Shown: positions 46,185 through 59,892 of the stretch, one piece after another
Layout of the letters: each line of letters begins with the position of its first letter
How positions within the stretch are numbered: position 1 is the stretch's first letter
DNA from: Amyloporia xantha
Taxonomy: Eukaryota; Basidiomycota; Agaricomycetes; Polyporales; Adustoporiaceae
Direction: 5' to 3'
NCBI GenBank assembly: GCA_036971615.1
Contig: JAYKKR010000021.1
Coordinates: forward strand, 248,001 to 312,000
Length of the DNA: 64,000 bases
Position numbers and translations under genes: made by a program
The notes under the pieces: model-generated
Databases searched by the model: none
What the model saw: only the letters and a program-made list of their open reading frames with translations
Told to the model about the DNA's origin: nothing

Positions 46185-47249
46185 ATGATACCATATACCT
46201 ACTGGCGATACCTTTACCTGCTTCTTTGTTTATTGGCTTTGCTGCTGCCCCCAGTATCGGCATCAGATTGGATTGACTATCCCCCAAATGGTTTTGCAAC
46301 ATTGACGCATTACACGCTTCCCGAAAACTTTGTTGCGGCATGCGGGTGTACTCCAGACAGTACACACTACCCCACCGCGGCCATGAGCCAGATGGCATAT
46401 GGGAGCAGTACTGCATATGGACCATCGTGTGGGCGGTGCTTCAACGTTACTCTGCTCAATTCATTCACGTCAGACCCGCCCTTCTACCCGAAAATCAAAA
46501 ACAGTGTCGTGATTAAGGTCACGGACTTGTGTCCTCTAGGCGGGAATGGCTGGTGTTCAGCCACGAATGGCAAACCGAATGCGTATGTCGACTAGATTTT
46601 GTAATTTGTCTTGTTCTAATCTTAGGAACGCCAACTGCAGAGGTGGTGCCTATATCAACTTCGACTTAGCTTGGCCTTCTAGCTCGATCTCTCCTGATTT
46701 TTTCCCTTCCAATGCGACATTATACGGTGAGCACCCTCTCGAATCGTGCAATTTGACAGGCTTCTCACCCCTTTACAGGGTATACTGTGAGTAATTGTCA
46801 ACATCCACATCGTAGAAGGTCTCCTGAGAATTGAAGTTGTGTCGCAGGATTTTGGCGTTTGGAATGTCAGTTACCAAAGTGTAGACTGTGTGGATGACTG
46901 GGCGGGCGGAAAGAATGCTGCAGCTCTCGGCAGCGCAGCGGATATAGGGAGCGTATGCTGTCCTGCTGATCCAGCTCCCTTTGTGTGTGAATTTTCTCTG
47001 CTTCGTGAAGTACGCTGCTCACTCGGCCTTTTGGGGCCGCCTTCCAGGGCAATATAACTTGCCCGTCCTACTCAGATGCTAACGGCATCCCGTGAGTGTT
47101 ATTCAAAGTTTGATATATCGACCACATTGCTAACAATGATCCTCAGACCGGATACTACCACGAAGTCTCACTCCACTACGCTTTCGGTACCCAACTTCTT
47201 TCTATCCCTTACGTTTGTATTTATTGCAATCATGGCTACTCTGGGTTGA
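46185..47249 (+). CDS. GH45 endoglucanase (subfamily C-like) with GPI-like C-terminal tail
   Basis: Secreted endo-beta-1,4-glucanase, expansin-like double-psi beta-barrel. The start MIPYTYWRYLYLLLCLLALL (46185) is a signal peptide ending VSAS. The catalytic domain follows: GFATLTHYTLPENFVAACGC, STHYPTAAMSQMAYGSS, YGPSCGRCFNVTLLNSF and VVIKVTDLCPLGGNGWC, where the Asp of TDLCP is the expected catalytic acid. GGAYINFDLAWPSSSISPDF, DFGVWNVSYQSVDC and NITCPSYSDANG complete it. This order matches the basidiomycete Cel45A type without a cellulose-binding module. The last exon adds a Ser/Thr-rich linker and SVPNFFLSLTFVFIAIMATL at the very end, a hydrophobic tail typical of GPI attachment. Six short introns. 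Confidence 0.9.
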
Positions 47250-47677
47250 ACCTCGTGCTTTGCGGTTCTGCGCTTTCCAGAAGTGGTGCTGTTACTGTGT
47301 ACTGTTGCTGTATGTTATTGATGCTACTTGTAATCTCAATTGCAACATAGCCTCGTATGGAGCGAACACGGCATCCCGAGATGACTTGTGCTACTTCCCA
47401 TTGACAGTGAGTAAGTTCAGCACTGGCTAAGACCATAAACAGCCCAGTGGTGATTGCTATGGCATGCGGATGCTTTCACGCACGTATGGCTTATCTGTAA
47501 AAGATCGATAAGCATTGTTCCGAGTCTTGAATGACCTTCTCTAATCGAATAAAGTTACTAGACGCCTGAGTCTGCACATACTCGCGCACTGTTAAGACGA
47601 GTATACGTACCACCACTTGTATTTGGATCACACACGGGTCGCAATCTCCCCTACATCCTCGCGGAAACAACATAATT
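47250..47677. other. Intergenic, no gene seen
   Basis: GH45 3' flank and DUF952 promoter. Confidence 0.4.
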
Positions 47678-48094
47678 ATGGCGACCGCAGACTCTTCCAA
47701 GCCGACATACATCTACAAACTCATCCCCTCGAGCGCCCCTCCCTCGGACCCGCTGCCGCCTGTCCTCCCCCCAAGCGAGCTAGATCGATCATCGGGCTTC
47801 ATCCACCTCTCCACCTCCGCGCAGGTGCCAAACACCTTGAAATGGTTCTTCACGGACGAACCCCGAGTGTATATCTTGCGCCTTGCATATGATTCACTCG
47901 AGCAGAAGATCAGATGGGAGGATCCAAAGGGCGAGGTGTGTGGGCCCAGAGGAGGGGAAGGGATGTTCCCCCATTTGTACAACGAGCTGAAAGTCGGACG
48001 CGAGGAGGTTGAAAGCGTAGCTGTGTGGGATAGGAAGGAGGGAGAGAGTTGGGACGACGTGATAAAGAAGGCAGAGGATTGGTTGGTGTACTGA
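47678..48094 (+). CDS. DUF952 family protein
   Basis: Intronless 138-residue protein. MATADSSKPTYIYKLIPSSA leads to ELDRSSGFIHLSTSAQVPNT, YILRLAYDSLEQKIRWEDP and GGEGMFPHLYNELKVGREEV. The GFIHLSTAxQ and FPHLYxxL motifs are characteristic of DUF952, a small family widespread in bacteria and found in fungi; its biochemical role is unknown to me. The missing intron, unlike all its neighbours, is usual for this short gene but would also fit an old bacterial origin. Confidence 0.88.
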   Translation: MATADSSKPTYIYKLIPSSAPPSDPLPPVLPPSELDRSSGFIHLSTSAQVPNTLKWFFTDEPRVYILRLAYDSLEQKIRWEDPKGEVCGPRGGEGMFPHLYNELKVGREEVESVAVWDRKEGESWDDVIKKAEDWLVY

Positions 48095-48933
48095 AGGTTC
48101 GGGGGCGTGAAAAAAATGAAAGCAATAGAGTCGTCCCAGCGAGGAATTGCGTTGTCAGACATCCATGGTCTGCTACCAGTCACAGATTCACAATATTAGA
48201 CATGTTGTACGTACTCTATGTTTGACCTGTAGACGGATACGAGTATCATGTACGGCAGCGAGACGATTCGGACCGCTGAGGAGCCGTTACGCTGGAAGTT
48301 CTGCTGTCACTAGTGACTCAGTGTCGCACAACCATATGCACGGAAAAACTATCAGATAGTGAGGTTTTACGGAACCTTGGCATTCTTTCATATATATCGG
48401 GGCTATACAGGAGAACACATCTCCAGCTGGTGTAAGGGTAACGGCACGCAGATCTGCCACTCAAGAGGTACCGCAAGACCCTGGAGAGTAACTCCGTGCG
48501 AGTGCAATGGTAAGATCGATATCTCACCACTGATGCTAGCTCCGGAGAGCATACACCATACGATGCACTTGCTCTCCCGATGCCGTTACAAAGTAACGTT
48601 ACTGGGATGGCCGCCGTAATCAGTTTCAGTTTCGACAGGTGAAAAGTACTCATCCCGGGTAAGATAGGCAAACCGTGCCGACCTCAGACCTCCATACGAC
48701 TTCCCAGCAGCAGTTGCGAATGGGGGCCACCTTAGAAGCTAACGGAGACGCACAATTGGGCTTGGTCTTACACGAGGCGATCTGTCAACCAGACAAAACA
48801 GTCGAGCTGACGCCGCTCAACAGATTCACCGGGTGCAGAAAGCTCAGTGAATGCGTACAAATACACAGGCAGAAATGACAGACTTCGATTCCTCGTGGAG
48901 GGCCTCTGAACTCAAGATAACAACGAAACCCGT
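48095..48933. other. Intergenic, 840 bp, no supported gene
   Basis: Between the 3' ends of DUF952 (+) and the cyclophilin locus (-). A 67-codon ORF at 48675-48878 has no recognisable content. Confidence 0.4.
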
Positions 48934-49314
48934 CTACTTCTCCAAATCACGATCAGCGTCCATTTTGCGATAGTGTGCCCATTCCCGCCTGTTCAGGAGC
49001 CGCTTCGCCCATTGCAGACCACCTGTCCACCAGAACACGCCGCCGATGATGGCGAAGATAATGAAGACAAGTAAGACTGAGGAGATGCTCCAGCCATTCT
49101 CATCCTTGTCGCCTGTCACAGCGTTTTCGGCATCATGGGGATGGTCAGGCATCGAGGAGGCAGTCGGTTCGGTAACATCATCAACGGGCTTGACAGCAGT
49201 GAAGACGGCCTTGCTCTCGGTCTGTTCGGACACCGTGGCAGGCGCCGATGTGGTCAACGCCGCAGAAGTCATGTCGGACAACTGAGCCGACGTGATAAGG
49301 GTGGTTGCAAGGTC
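48934..49314 (-). CDS. Alternative 3' terminal exon of the cyclophilin gene encoding a membrane anchor (or separate small gene)
   Basis: After an acceptor (GTTAACAG ending at 49315) an open frame of 126 codons begins DLATTLITSAQLSDMTSAAL. It runs through a Ser/Thr/Ala-rich acidic linker, a transmembrane helix SISSVLLVFIIFAIIGGVFW, and the cytosolic-looking tail RREWAHYRKMDADRDLEK to a stop at 48934. A GTGCCG donor at 49400, inside the cyclophilin's last exon, is in the same phase. Using it would replace the soluble ending VPLRAEL with this anchor. If it is an independent gene, the first ATG is within the linker and there is no visible promoter space. Confidence 0.62.
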   Translation of the reverse strand, partial: DLATTLITSAQLSDMTSAALTTSAPATVSEQTESKAVFTAVKPVDDVTEPTASSMPDHPHDAENAVTGDKDENGWSISSVLLVFIIFAIIGGVFWWTGGLQWAKRLLNRREWAHYRKMDADRDLEK

Positions 49315-49376
49315 CTGTTAACAACAAATGCGATGTATTCATATCACATCTTACAGCACAGAAGAAAGGCTAGAGC

Positions 49377-50630
49377 TTATAGCTCAGCGCGAAGCGGCAC
49401 CTCGTTCCCTTCCGAGTCTACGTCTGGTTCTACTGGCAACTGTAAAGGTCACATGTAGAGTTAGCGACGAATTAGTCAGACGCATGGTAGGAAGCAATAA
49501 CCTCGCCACATTCCACTATGACGACATCTTCCACAGGGCGGTCGTTCTTGCCTTTCGGAACATCCTCTGATAAAATGTGTGATCAGACTACGTTATCTAA
49601 ACATAGCGAAATCATGACCAACCGATGATTTTCACAATGTCCATGCCCTCCAAGACTTCACCGAAGACAACCTGATGCGAACATCGGTGAAGGTGTGAAT
49701 ACTTCTCGAATTCTATGGTGTACGTACGTGTTTGCCATCCAGCCATTGCGTCTTGACAGTAGTGATGAACTGCCAACCGGTATCTGTCAGACGGATTTTT
49801 AAGAATTTGGGAAGCATTAGAAACGCACGAATTGGGAGCCTTTCAGGATACAAGTCGGAGATTCAGCGGTATGCAGACAACCATATGACAGAATAAATTA
49901 CCGTTGGTGTTCTTCCCTGCGTTTGCCATCGAGACAATGCCCGGGCGAGTGTGGCGGAGTTTGCTACGAGCACATCGTTCCATCATCTATTCTTCAAACT
50001 GACAGATTACTTACAAGTTCTCATCAGCGAATTTGTCACCATAGATAGACTGGGAGGAACGAGACGTCAAATCAATTGTAACGTCAGATAATCTTCGTAG
50101 ACCACATATCACCGTACCTTTCCGCCAGTGCCGTCACCCCTTGGCTATACAGGGACGTATGTGACATTAGAGGACGTTCCTTGATTGCGGTAGAACGAAC
50201 ACGCACTGAAGTCACCACCCTGGATCATGAAGTTCTTGATCACTCGGTGAAACTTGGAGCCCTTGTAGCCGAAACCAGATTCGAGGTGCGTTCCATCCTT
50301 CTTCACGCCAGTTGCGAGAGCACGGAAGTTCTCGACTGTTTTGGGGACGCTCTGCCGAAGAGGTTCTGGTTGCGGTCACAATAGTTTCACCAAGGGTACT
50401 TACACCTCCGTAAAGACCAATCACGACTGCGCATAAATCCGAATGAGATACAGAGGGTCTAGAAGAACATGCGGAGGACACATACCACGACCCATGTCCT
50501 TGTCACCATGCTTGATGTCGAAGTAGACCTTGTTGGTGATCTTGGGACCTTTCGCTGCTTCGACTGACTGCGCGCAGAAGAAGGCTGCGATAGTAGCAAT
50601 GATCACGCCAAGGGCAAGCCGGCGAAACAT
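49377..50630 (-). CDS. Secretory-pathway cyclophilin (CypB-type peptidyl-prolyl isomerase)
   Basis: Proline isomerase of the ER lumen. [20 protein letters not shown] at 50630 is a signal peptide, followed by [46 protein letters not shown] and the core [15 protein letters not shown]. The exons then pass [36 protein letters not shown] and WLDGKHVVFG-type segments, and end [14 protein letters not shown] and [20 protein letters not shown] with TAA at 49377-49379. The active-site Arg and Phe-Met-Gln residues are present. Around eight short introns interrupt it. Codon phase allows the last exon to splice instead into the membrane exon downstream. Confidence 0.9.
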
Positions 50631-50831
50631 GATGGCCAGTGTTTTGTAAAGAGCGAAGAGGTAGTGTGAGAGGTAGTGAGAGTACGGTTGTGCAAGCCGA
50701 GGAGCTCAGACGTGGCCTTTCTGTGAGGGTCGGGCATTTGCCGAGCGAAATGCGATCAAGCTTGATCGAGACCCAGATCACCCTCGAGCGTGAAATTTCT
50801 ATCCGTCCGCCATAGGTTTGTGCTGATCATA

Positions 50832-53477
50832 ATGGACGACGGCCTCGTACTCAATCTCGCCGTCGACGACCAGGTTGCAGCACACAAGGAGGTGTCCTCA
50901 GGGAAGAAGGGCGGAAGATGGACTGACAGGTGAGCGGAGGTCCTTCAGGAGACACCTGCACCATGCTCATCTTCGCAGACTCAAAGCCAAACGGGTTGCG
51001 AAGCGCAAGACGAGACCCGCTGAGACTTCTGCTGTTCATGAAAATGCGAATACCGAGGTACATCGCCCGCAGAAACGAGCCCGAAAGGATCAGCTTGATG
51101 CACCGTCAACCGAGCACTCTGAGGAGCGCAATGCTCCAAGTAACCGTCTACCGAGTCAAATAATATCATCCCTCTTCACTTCCAATCCGAGGGTAGAAAA
51201 ACCCTCTCGATCTGCACCTCCCAGGACGACTTCCGCGCCTAGCAATGCGCCGCTGGCTGATTCATCCACCTTCTCAGGCCTCGGGCTAGACCCGTTGCTG
51301 GTTGCACATTTGTCGACCAAGATGAATATCGCAAAGCCTACGTCGATCCAGAGGGCAGCGCTTCCTATTCTTCTGTCGAAAACTGCACAAGATACCTCCT
51401 CCAGGGACGTGTTCATTCAATCTCAAACTGGCTCAGGAAAAACGCTGTCCTTCCTTCTACCCATCATCGAAGACCTCTTGCCCCTCAGTTCTCTTTCCTA
51501 CATCGACCGTTCCATTGGAACCCTAGCAATTATCATTGCGCCCACTCGCGAACTCGCAAAACAAATATCTGACGTTCTAGAGTTGCTTCTCCAACTGCGT
51601 CTCCGCCCGTCAAACGAGTCCGACGAAGGTGCCAGTTCTGCACCACGACTTACCCGTTGGCTCGTCTCTGGCCTTCTGACGGGTGGCGCAACGAAGACGC
51701 ACGAGAAAGCCCGTCTACGAAAGGGTGTCCCCATCCTCGTTTCGACCCCCGGCCGCTTGCTCGACCACCTTCAAAACACTGCCTCGTTCAACGTGGGCAA
51801 ATGCCGGTGGCTTGTGCTCGATGAGGCCGACAGGCTAATGGAGCTCGGCTTCGAGGAGACTATTCAGGGTATCTTGAAGAGCCTGGACGGGCGGAGAAAG
51901 CTGGCAATGCAAGCAGTGGAGGAGGGTAAAAGCATGGAAGTCGGCGGGTGGGACTGGAATAGGAGCAGGAGGACTGTCCTTTGTTCGGCGACCATCCGGG
52001 AAGACGTGCAAAAGCTAGCGGGAACTACTTTGATAGATCCTGTTGTGATCAAGTCTGTGGACAACGATATGCCGGCCAAGGACGGCGATGGCATATACAC
52101 AGGTGGCGATGCTCTAGGGTCTGCAACAGGCAACCAGAACTTCACCCCGCCATCACAACTCTCCCAAAAATACGTGGTCGTACCGCTGAAGCTTCGGCTA
52201 GTGACTCTGGTCGCTCTCCTTCGGTCTCTTCTGGCACAGTCGCGGAATAAACGCGGAACTAAGATCATTGTCTTTCTTAGCTGTACTGATTCAGTCGACT
52301 TTCACTGGCATCTTCTCGGCGGTTCCTCCATGGGCCGATGATCAGGAAGCACCAGAGTCTGATTCGGAAGAGGTTTCTGAAGATGATGATGTTGATGTAG
52401 AGAAAAGGTCTCGACCACGGAAGAGCGGCGCCAACTCATCAACGGAAAAAGTGGAAGTCAAGTCTTCACTGCTCCCGGAGACTTCCGTTTTCCGTCTACA
52501 TGGCTCCCTTCCCCTGCAAACCCGTATGGCGTCGTTGCGTGGATTCTCGGCCGCACCAAACACCAAGTCGCAAAGTGCCCCGACATCATCGATCCTGCTA
52601 TGTACTTCCGTCGCATCCCGTGGACTTGATCTTCCTCTCGTACGTGCAGTAGTCCAGTATGACCTGCCCACTGAAGGCGGTGCGACTGAGTACGTCCATC
52701 GAGTCGGACGTACAGCACGTGTAGGAAAGGGTGGTGAAGCTTGGAGTGTCGTTGCACCCAGTGAATCTGGGTGGACCAAATGGGTCGAGCAAAAAATGCA
52801 AGGCGATGCTACTGGGACAAATGAGGAAGATGCGAGCCGTAGCAAGGGGAAGAACATCACGCTGGAAGGTGTCTCCATGGAGAGCGTATTGAAAGAAGGC
52901 TTCGGAGGCAAAGGCGGTGAGTATGAGGAACGTGCGACCGAAGTGCAGCTGTCTATGGAGCGTTGGGTCTTGAAAGACAAGCATGTAAGTGGTGATCAAT
53001 CGGAGCATGCACAAGCAATCTAACAGAGTCTACTATTAGAATGCCGAATTAGCACGGAAGGCCTTCCTCTCCCACATGAGAGCATATGCCACTCATCCCT
53101 CTGACGAGAAACACATATTCCACATCCGATATCTGCACCTGGGACATCTTGCAAAGGCGTTTGCGCTTCGTGATGCACCGACAGCGGTGACTAGCGCTGG
53201 CAGCAAATCAAAGCGCAAGCAATTGAGCCATCATGAAAGGGTGATATCAGCGAAGGAGAAGACGAAGACGAAGACGAAGACGAAGAGAAGCAGAAAGGGG
53301 ATCGAATCCGACGACGATTTCGATGTTGCAGACGCAGAAAAGCGAATGGAGAATGTTGTACGGAGTCAGGGACGGTTAACCAAAAAAGCCGGCAAAATGG
53401 TCAGTTCTGGGGTGTCCGAGTTCCAGATCGCTGGTGGATATGACTTGGAGAAATTGGCACAGGGCCCTCGGACATGA
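50832..53477 (+). CDS. dbp7: DEAD-box RNA helicase, Dbp7/DDX31 family
   Basis: ATP-dependent RNA helicase for 60S ribosomal subunit assembly in the nucleolus. [20 protein letters not shown] (50832) joins to a basic region [16 protein letters not shown]. The core has the Q motif region [19 protein letters not shown], motif [15 protein letters not shown], Ia [11 protein letters not shown], Ib [50 protein letters not shown], then [26 protein letters not shown] and [15 protein letters not shown]. The C-terminal part ([18 protein letters not shown]) is the family extension. After [10 protein letters not shown] the frame changes near 52340. Either a 52-79 nt intron with a weak donor is used or one base is inserted. 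Confidence 0.9.
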
Positions 53478-53653
53478 CAGTCATGACTTATTGATCTAAA
53501 TCTACACTGGATTCACATTTCATGGCCGCAGCTTTTCGCTGCACAATAGTACAATAGTATCGGAGACACCTGTCGGCATTGCTTAGTCATGTGTTAGAAA
53601 ACTCAAACATAGGGCCAGCGATGCCACTCTGAGCATCTCTTTCTACGTATTCT

Positions 53654-55512
<1,859 letters not shown>

Positions 55513-55623
55513 CGCACGATACCCTCCGATGTATGGTGTAGGATATGTTGCGTACGGCGTATGACTATTACTCGGCGATAATAATACAAATGTTAAATGC
55601 CTAGCTCCCTCTACCGTCCATCG

Positions 55624-56343
55624 CTACGAGTCAGATGGGCCAAGGTCCTGGTCCAGCGTTTTCGTCCTCCTCCGCAGTGTAACTTGAGCGTCCTCCGAGC
55701 CTGATTCATGCTCCAGCATGGCATACGATGACTCCCCGCTGCTCGATTCTCCGCTGCCCGACTCCCTCGAAGCATCCCGCATTCGATGTCCTATCTCGCT
55801 CGAATATCCTTCAGAGACGTTGTGCATGTGTGTGTTGAGTTCGCGGCGTGACATAGTCGGGGATGGTGGCTGCGACGGGGCCGGCGAGAACGTGCCCACC
55901 CCTGACAGCTTAAGGTTTCCCTCCTCCTCTAAAGGATTGCGAAAGTACGTGGCAGGCGGCGTGGTCAGGGGCTTGGGACTGGCCCCAGTATCGTCCTGAA
56001 CCACTATGGATGGCGTGCCGATTTCACTGGTCGTCACTCCGGTCTCGCCGCTGGTGGATGCCTTCGTATCATCGATAACCCCTAGCGTACGAGCTATCAC
56101 ATAGGATGTTACATCCTGTTTCACAGCGTCAGTTCGTTGCTCTAGCAGAGAACAGAATTGTGGCTGGTTGGGAGATTGTGGAATGCATACCAACAGCGTA
56201 AGCAAGATGAACGGGGAGATCAAAACGAACGCTAAGAAGCGAAAAATGGACGATGTGCTGTAAACCCACGATCCCGGCTGGTAAGACCAAAGATTTTCAA
56301 CATAGAGATTCCACAAAAGAACTGGAGGGGAAAGAAGATTCAT
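55624..56343 (-). CDS. Uncharacterised small membrane protein
   Basis: A single exon of 239 codons. MNLLSPPVLLWNLYVENLWS (56343) is followed by a transmembrane segment around SIFRFLAFVLISPFILLTLL. The remaining two thirds are hydrophilic and Ser/Glu/Thr-rich, with patches such as SRESGSGESSSGESSYAM. One membrane pass with a long cytosolic disordered tail is likely. I do not recognise the family. Confidence 0.75.
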   Translation of the reverse strand: MNLLSPPVLLWNLYVENLWSYQPGSWVYSTSSIFRFLAFVLISPFILLTLLVCIPQSPNQPQFCSLLEQRTDAVKQDVTSYVIARTLGVIDDTKASTSGETGVTTSEIGTPSIVVQDDTGASPKPLTTPPATYFRNPLEEEGNLKLSGVGTFSPAPSQPPSPTMSRRELNTHMHNVSEGYSSEIGHRMRDASRESGSGESSSGESSYAMLEHESGSEDAQVTLRRRTKTLDQDLGPSDS

Positions 56344-56708
56344 TGTGGCACGGATGAAGCGCAAGACCTCGTTACGACTGCCAATTACGTCCGCGCCACC
56401 AAGTCGATCTACTTGGATGAAAGTACTTACTAGTAGTGCAACTCCTGAATCAGACGGAATCAGACATGTCCACGGTGATTACGCCAATGCATGCATATTC
56501 AATCTACGATACAAGTACAGGCCAGTCCTTGGCTTCATATCCTACCGGTACACGCATAACAGGGAAAGCTCTACTGCAGACAGGGGGGACATAGATAGTG
56601 ACAGCGATATGCAACGGATATGCGAATAGATGATCCAGAACAAGGGGCGAAAAGGCAAACAACTCGGCATACGCAAAGAAGCAAAACGACAACGATGAAG
56701 GAGGGAAG
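56344..56708. other. Short intergenic region
   Basis: Promoter of the small membrane protein and 3' flank of the CSL gene, both on the minus strand. Confidence 0.4.
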
Positions 56709-59700
56709 TCAAGGATAAAACACGTTCGACGGAAAGACAACACCATCGTGTCGCACCAAGATAATGGGCCTGCGCTTCGCGCTCTGCGACTCTGGCGGCA
56801 AACACCCAAGCACCTCCCCACAGCGCACCTCAACGTATGGAGACGGCTCCGAGCCAAAGAACACCGTCACCGGATCCGTCTTCGAGAAATTCTCGCCGTA
56901 GACGGTCAGCATCTTCGACGTGTGTGGGTTCGGTTTCGTGAGCGCAGCACGTGCCGACGTGTGGTGTTTTGGGGCCTCAGCAGCCCGATCGGGCGGCAGG
57001 TACTTTACCACACCGGGGAAGGGAGTGACAGGCTTCGATGGCGTCGGGAAGGACCCTGTCGGCGGTGCATTTTGATTGTCGAAGAGCACTGAAGGGACGT
57101 AAAAGTTATACCGGACTTGATCTATGAAGATCGCCGCGGTCATGTCAGAAGGGAAGCGAACAGAAGAGAGAAGTCCGATGCTCACCGGTCCCGACGATGG
57201 TCCACACGCTCGTCTCCCCGATGTCGACCTGCCAGAGCGCCCCTGAGGAGGCAGACGACTCACTGGCCGATCCGCGGCGGGTTGACCCCGCTGAACCAGC
57301 AGAAGTAGGCCTACGGCGACCCTTCTGGGAGCTCGGTTTCGTGATACCACCGGTGCTCGATGAACCCCTCTTGGCCTTCTTCACCCGACCGCCATCATTA
57401 GATGGGAAGTCTGTCGGATCAGGGGAGGTCGGTGTGCTGCTCATACTCCCAGAGCCAAAGTAGTCCGCCGAACCCGATGTCGATGTCGGCGTACCGTCAT
57501 CGGCAGGTGAGGCAGGCGTCGCGGTGGGGGAGTCACTTTCGCGCGATTGTGCTCCAGGTACAGCATTCCAGACGCGACCATCAACCGGACGGTAAGTGTT
57601 GACCTTCTCTCCCATACAAGAGAGGAAGGCCCCACTCGCGCCCGGTGTACCGGGCTCGGGCAATCCACGGCTAGGGTCATAAACCTCAAACGCAATTTTG
57701 TGCAATTGCGACACGGGGTCACCGCACACCTCTCCCGGTGAGCAGTAGTGATCGGCAATACCCTTTGCGCCCTCCTGCAGCCCACCGCCGACGACGATTG
57801 TCTGGTGGTCGACTTTGCGAATGATCAGTACGGGACTAACCACACCGGAGACCAAACACTGTAGGACAACGGTCTGGTTGTAATAAATAGGAATTTGCGA
57901 CCCGTTGCTGGTGAACGGAATCGCATTGGGAGGAGGAGAGGGATAATCCGGTTGCAACGGGGGAGGGGGAGGAGAGTCAACGCCACCAGCGGGTTTGTTG
58001 ACATCAACGATGTACATGATGAACGGATCTGATGGGTGAGATAATTAAAAATGAGACAGGTACAGTTATTGCAAAACCTGAAACATACCCCAACTAGCGG
58101 TTCTCGCAATGAAGGAAGGAGTCTGCGTTCGAACACGCTGATCCAGGCCCATGAGCGGAGCTCCATCGGAACCCTTGAAAGACGACCCTGATCCGGATAC
58201 GCAAAGATATTTCGTTGACACTGTCTGTGACCGTAAACGATGGAAGAGAGAGATGGTAGACCCATGATTGATGCAAACTGCGCACACCAGAGCATCAGAA
58301 GACATTCGACGATTACGTGATGCACCAGACTTCATGGAACGCCCACTTACGCTCCAGATTTTTGGCGCTTTGTCTCTTCTTGCTAGGCTTGCTGATGACC
58401 TTGATAGGGCGACTAGGAAACGTGCCAATAACACGCTCGGGTTCATCCTCCGCAGACGGAGCCATGATCTTGACGAGAGCTTCAACCTTTTTCTTCTTCT
58501 CGTCGACATCTGAGATGTAGAGTTGTTTGCCGACACAGCGCCCCAGATATGTGGTCCCCGTGGGCGGATCGGAGACATCAAATGCCTTGCCTGTTGCACC
58601 CGTCCACTCGATTGAGCTTTCCTGGGGTGCGGGTTCACCCGAGATGGAGATCACGACGCGCGGTGGACAGAGCTTCGATTCTTCACCGCGGCGCACAACA
58701 TCTGACCACCACGAATTACCAATCATGATTGCGGTCGGCGGCGGACAGAGGAAGCTAAAGATAAAGTTCAGGAACATACTGCGCTAAACTGACCCCGAAG
58801 ATATACGCACCGCTTCTCTGTGCCGTAAGACTTTTGTGCGACCTTGCTCGACATAACAATAACCGTGCGCTCGCCCACGGCTAACCGATTCGGAGACCGC
58901 ACGTATTGATCCAGATATGGACTGCCATCACCGGGGTCTATGTTAATGGGGATAGACGCAAAATTACTGCCGCATACCGTATGAAGGTCTGCAAATCAGT
59001 TGCAGCGACAGGAGCGGACGGATGCATGCCCCTGCCCGGGAAGCCTACCTGAGCGTTGGGCGGCAGAAATTGCGGCATGTCATCATACGGAGACGAGACA
59101 CCACCCTCAGATCTGAACCCGTGCGTAGCATGAGGATTGACTCCGGGCATGAGATCCGATCCCATATTTTGAAGCATGTGAGATGGAACAGACAGCGGGG
59201 ACACATATCGGTTAGTCGCCTGCATGCGCCCTATGTGATCTTGGAACTGCATTTGCGACGGCGGAAAGCCCAAGGGCATCCCAGGATTGACACCCATGGC
59301 CCCGTATTCATCACCAAATGCTGGCTGATAGGTGCCTGAGCTTGCATTACTCCGTCGGCGATCAACGTCTTGAAATGAAGCGTGTGGATGGAACTCTTTG
59401 CTCTGACCGTTCGGGAACGAGAAGGCGGACGGAGTTTGGAAGGCGCCCATGCCGTCGTTCTGCGGCATAGGAGAGGGCTTACCGCTGCTGTATGAAGACG
59501 ACAGGCCGCTCATCATGTCGTATGAGCCAGTATTATTGTTCTGGAAAGACGGGATAGCATCTGGGAAAGGGCCTTGAGAGTACATGGAATCCGGCCCCAG
59601 ACCATAGCTGGGAGCCATTGACGACGAAGACGGGGTCGTTCTGGCGGAAGCGATGACCGGAGAGGGAGTTGGACGACGAGCCGGCGAATATATCGTAGCC

Positions 59701-59892
59701 CGCCTGGTCAGAGACGTCAAGGCCATCGACGCGATCGAGAGAATGGGGGTTCATCTGCATGTGATTTCCAGGATGGGTATTTTGGGACTGGGCGGACATG
59801 TCGTTGGTCTGCAACGAGCTGAAGGAGTGGTTGAGGTCGGACTGGGCGTAGATACCCTGGGGGGTGCCCGAGGGCGTGAAGTCGATGGACAT
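56709..59892 (-). CDS. CSL-family transcription factor (CBF1/Su(H)/LAG-1 type)
   Basis: DNA-binding factor of the family that in animals ends the Notch pathway; fungi have CSL factors (Cbf11 and Cbf12 in fission yeast) without Notch. MSIDFTPSGTPQGIYAQSDL (59892) opens a long disordered N-terminus. The LAG1 DNA-binding domain starts LHTVCGSNFASIPINIDPGD, continues SPYLDQYVRSPNRLAVGE and KVAQKSYGTEKR/FLCPPP, then MIGNSWWSDVVRRGEESKLC. The beta-trefoil part includes LYISDVDEKKKKVEALVKI, SKPSKKRQSAKN and INHGSTISLFHRLRSQTVST. LQEGAKGIADHYCSPGEVCG and ALWQVDIGETSVWTIVGT follow, then a TIG domain (LTVYGENFSKTDPVTVFFG) and a short tail. Several introns, including one at about 59663-59575, are needed to keep frame. 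Confidence 0.9.

Noticed and set aside
49377..49390. RAEL at the cyclophilin C-terminus as an ER-retention signal
   Set aside because: It does not fit the K/HDEL consensus well; left as an untested idea.
58920..59730. Apparent frameshifts in the CSL gene
   Set aside because: Both frame changes can be resolved by plausible introns (one ending CTCTCAAG near 59575, one ending TTTGCAG at about 58995), so no lesion is claimed.
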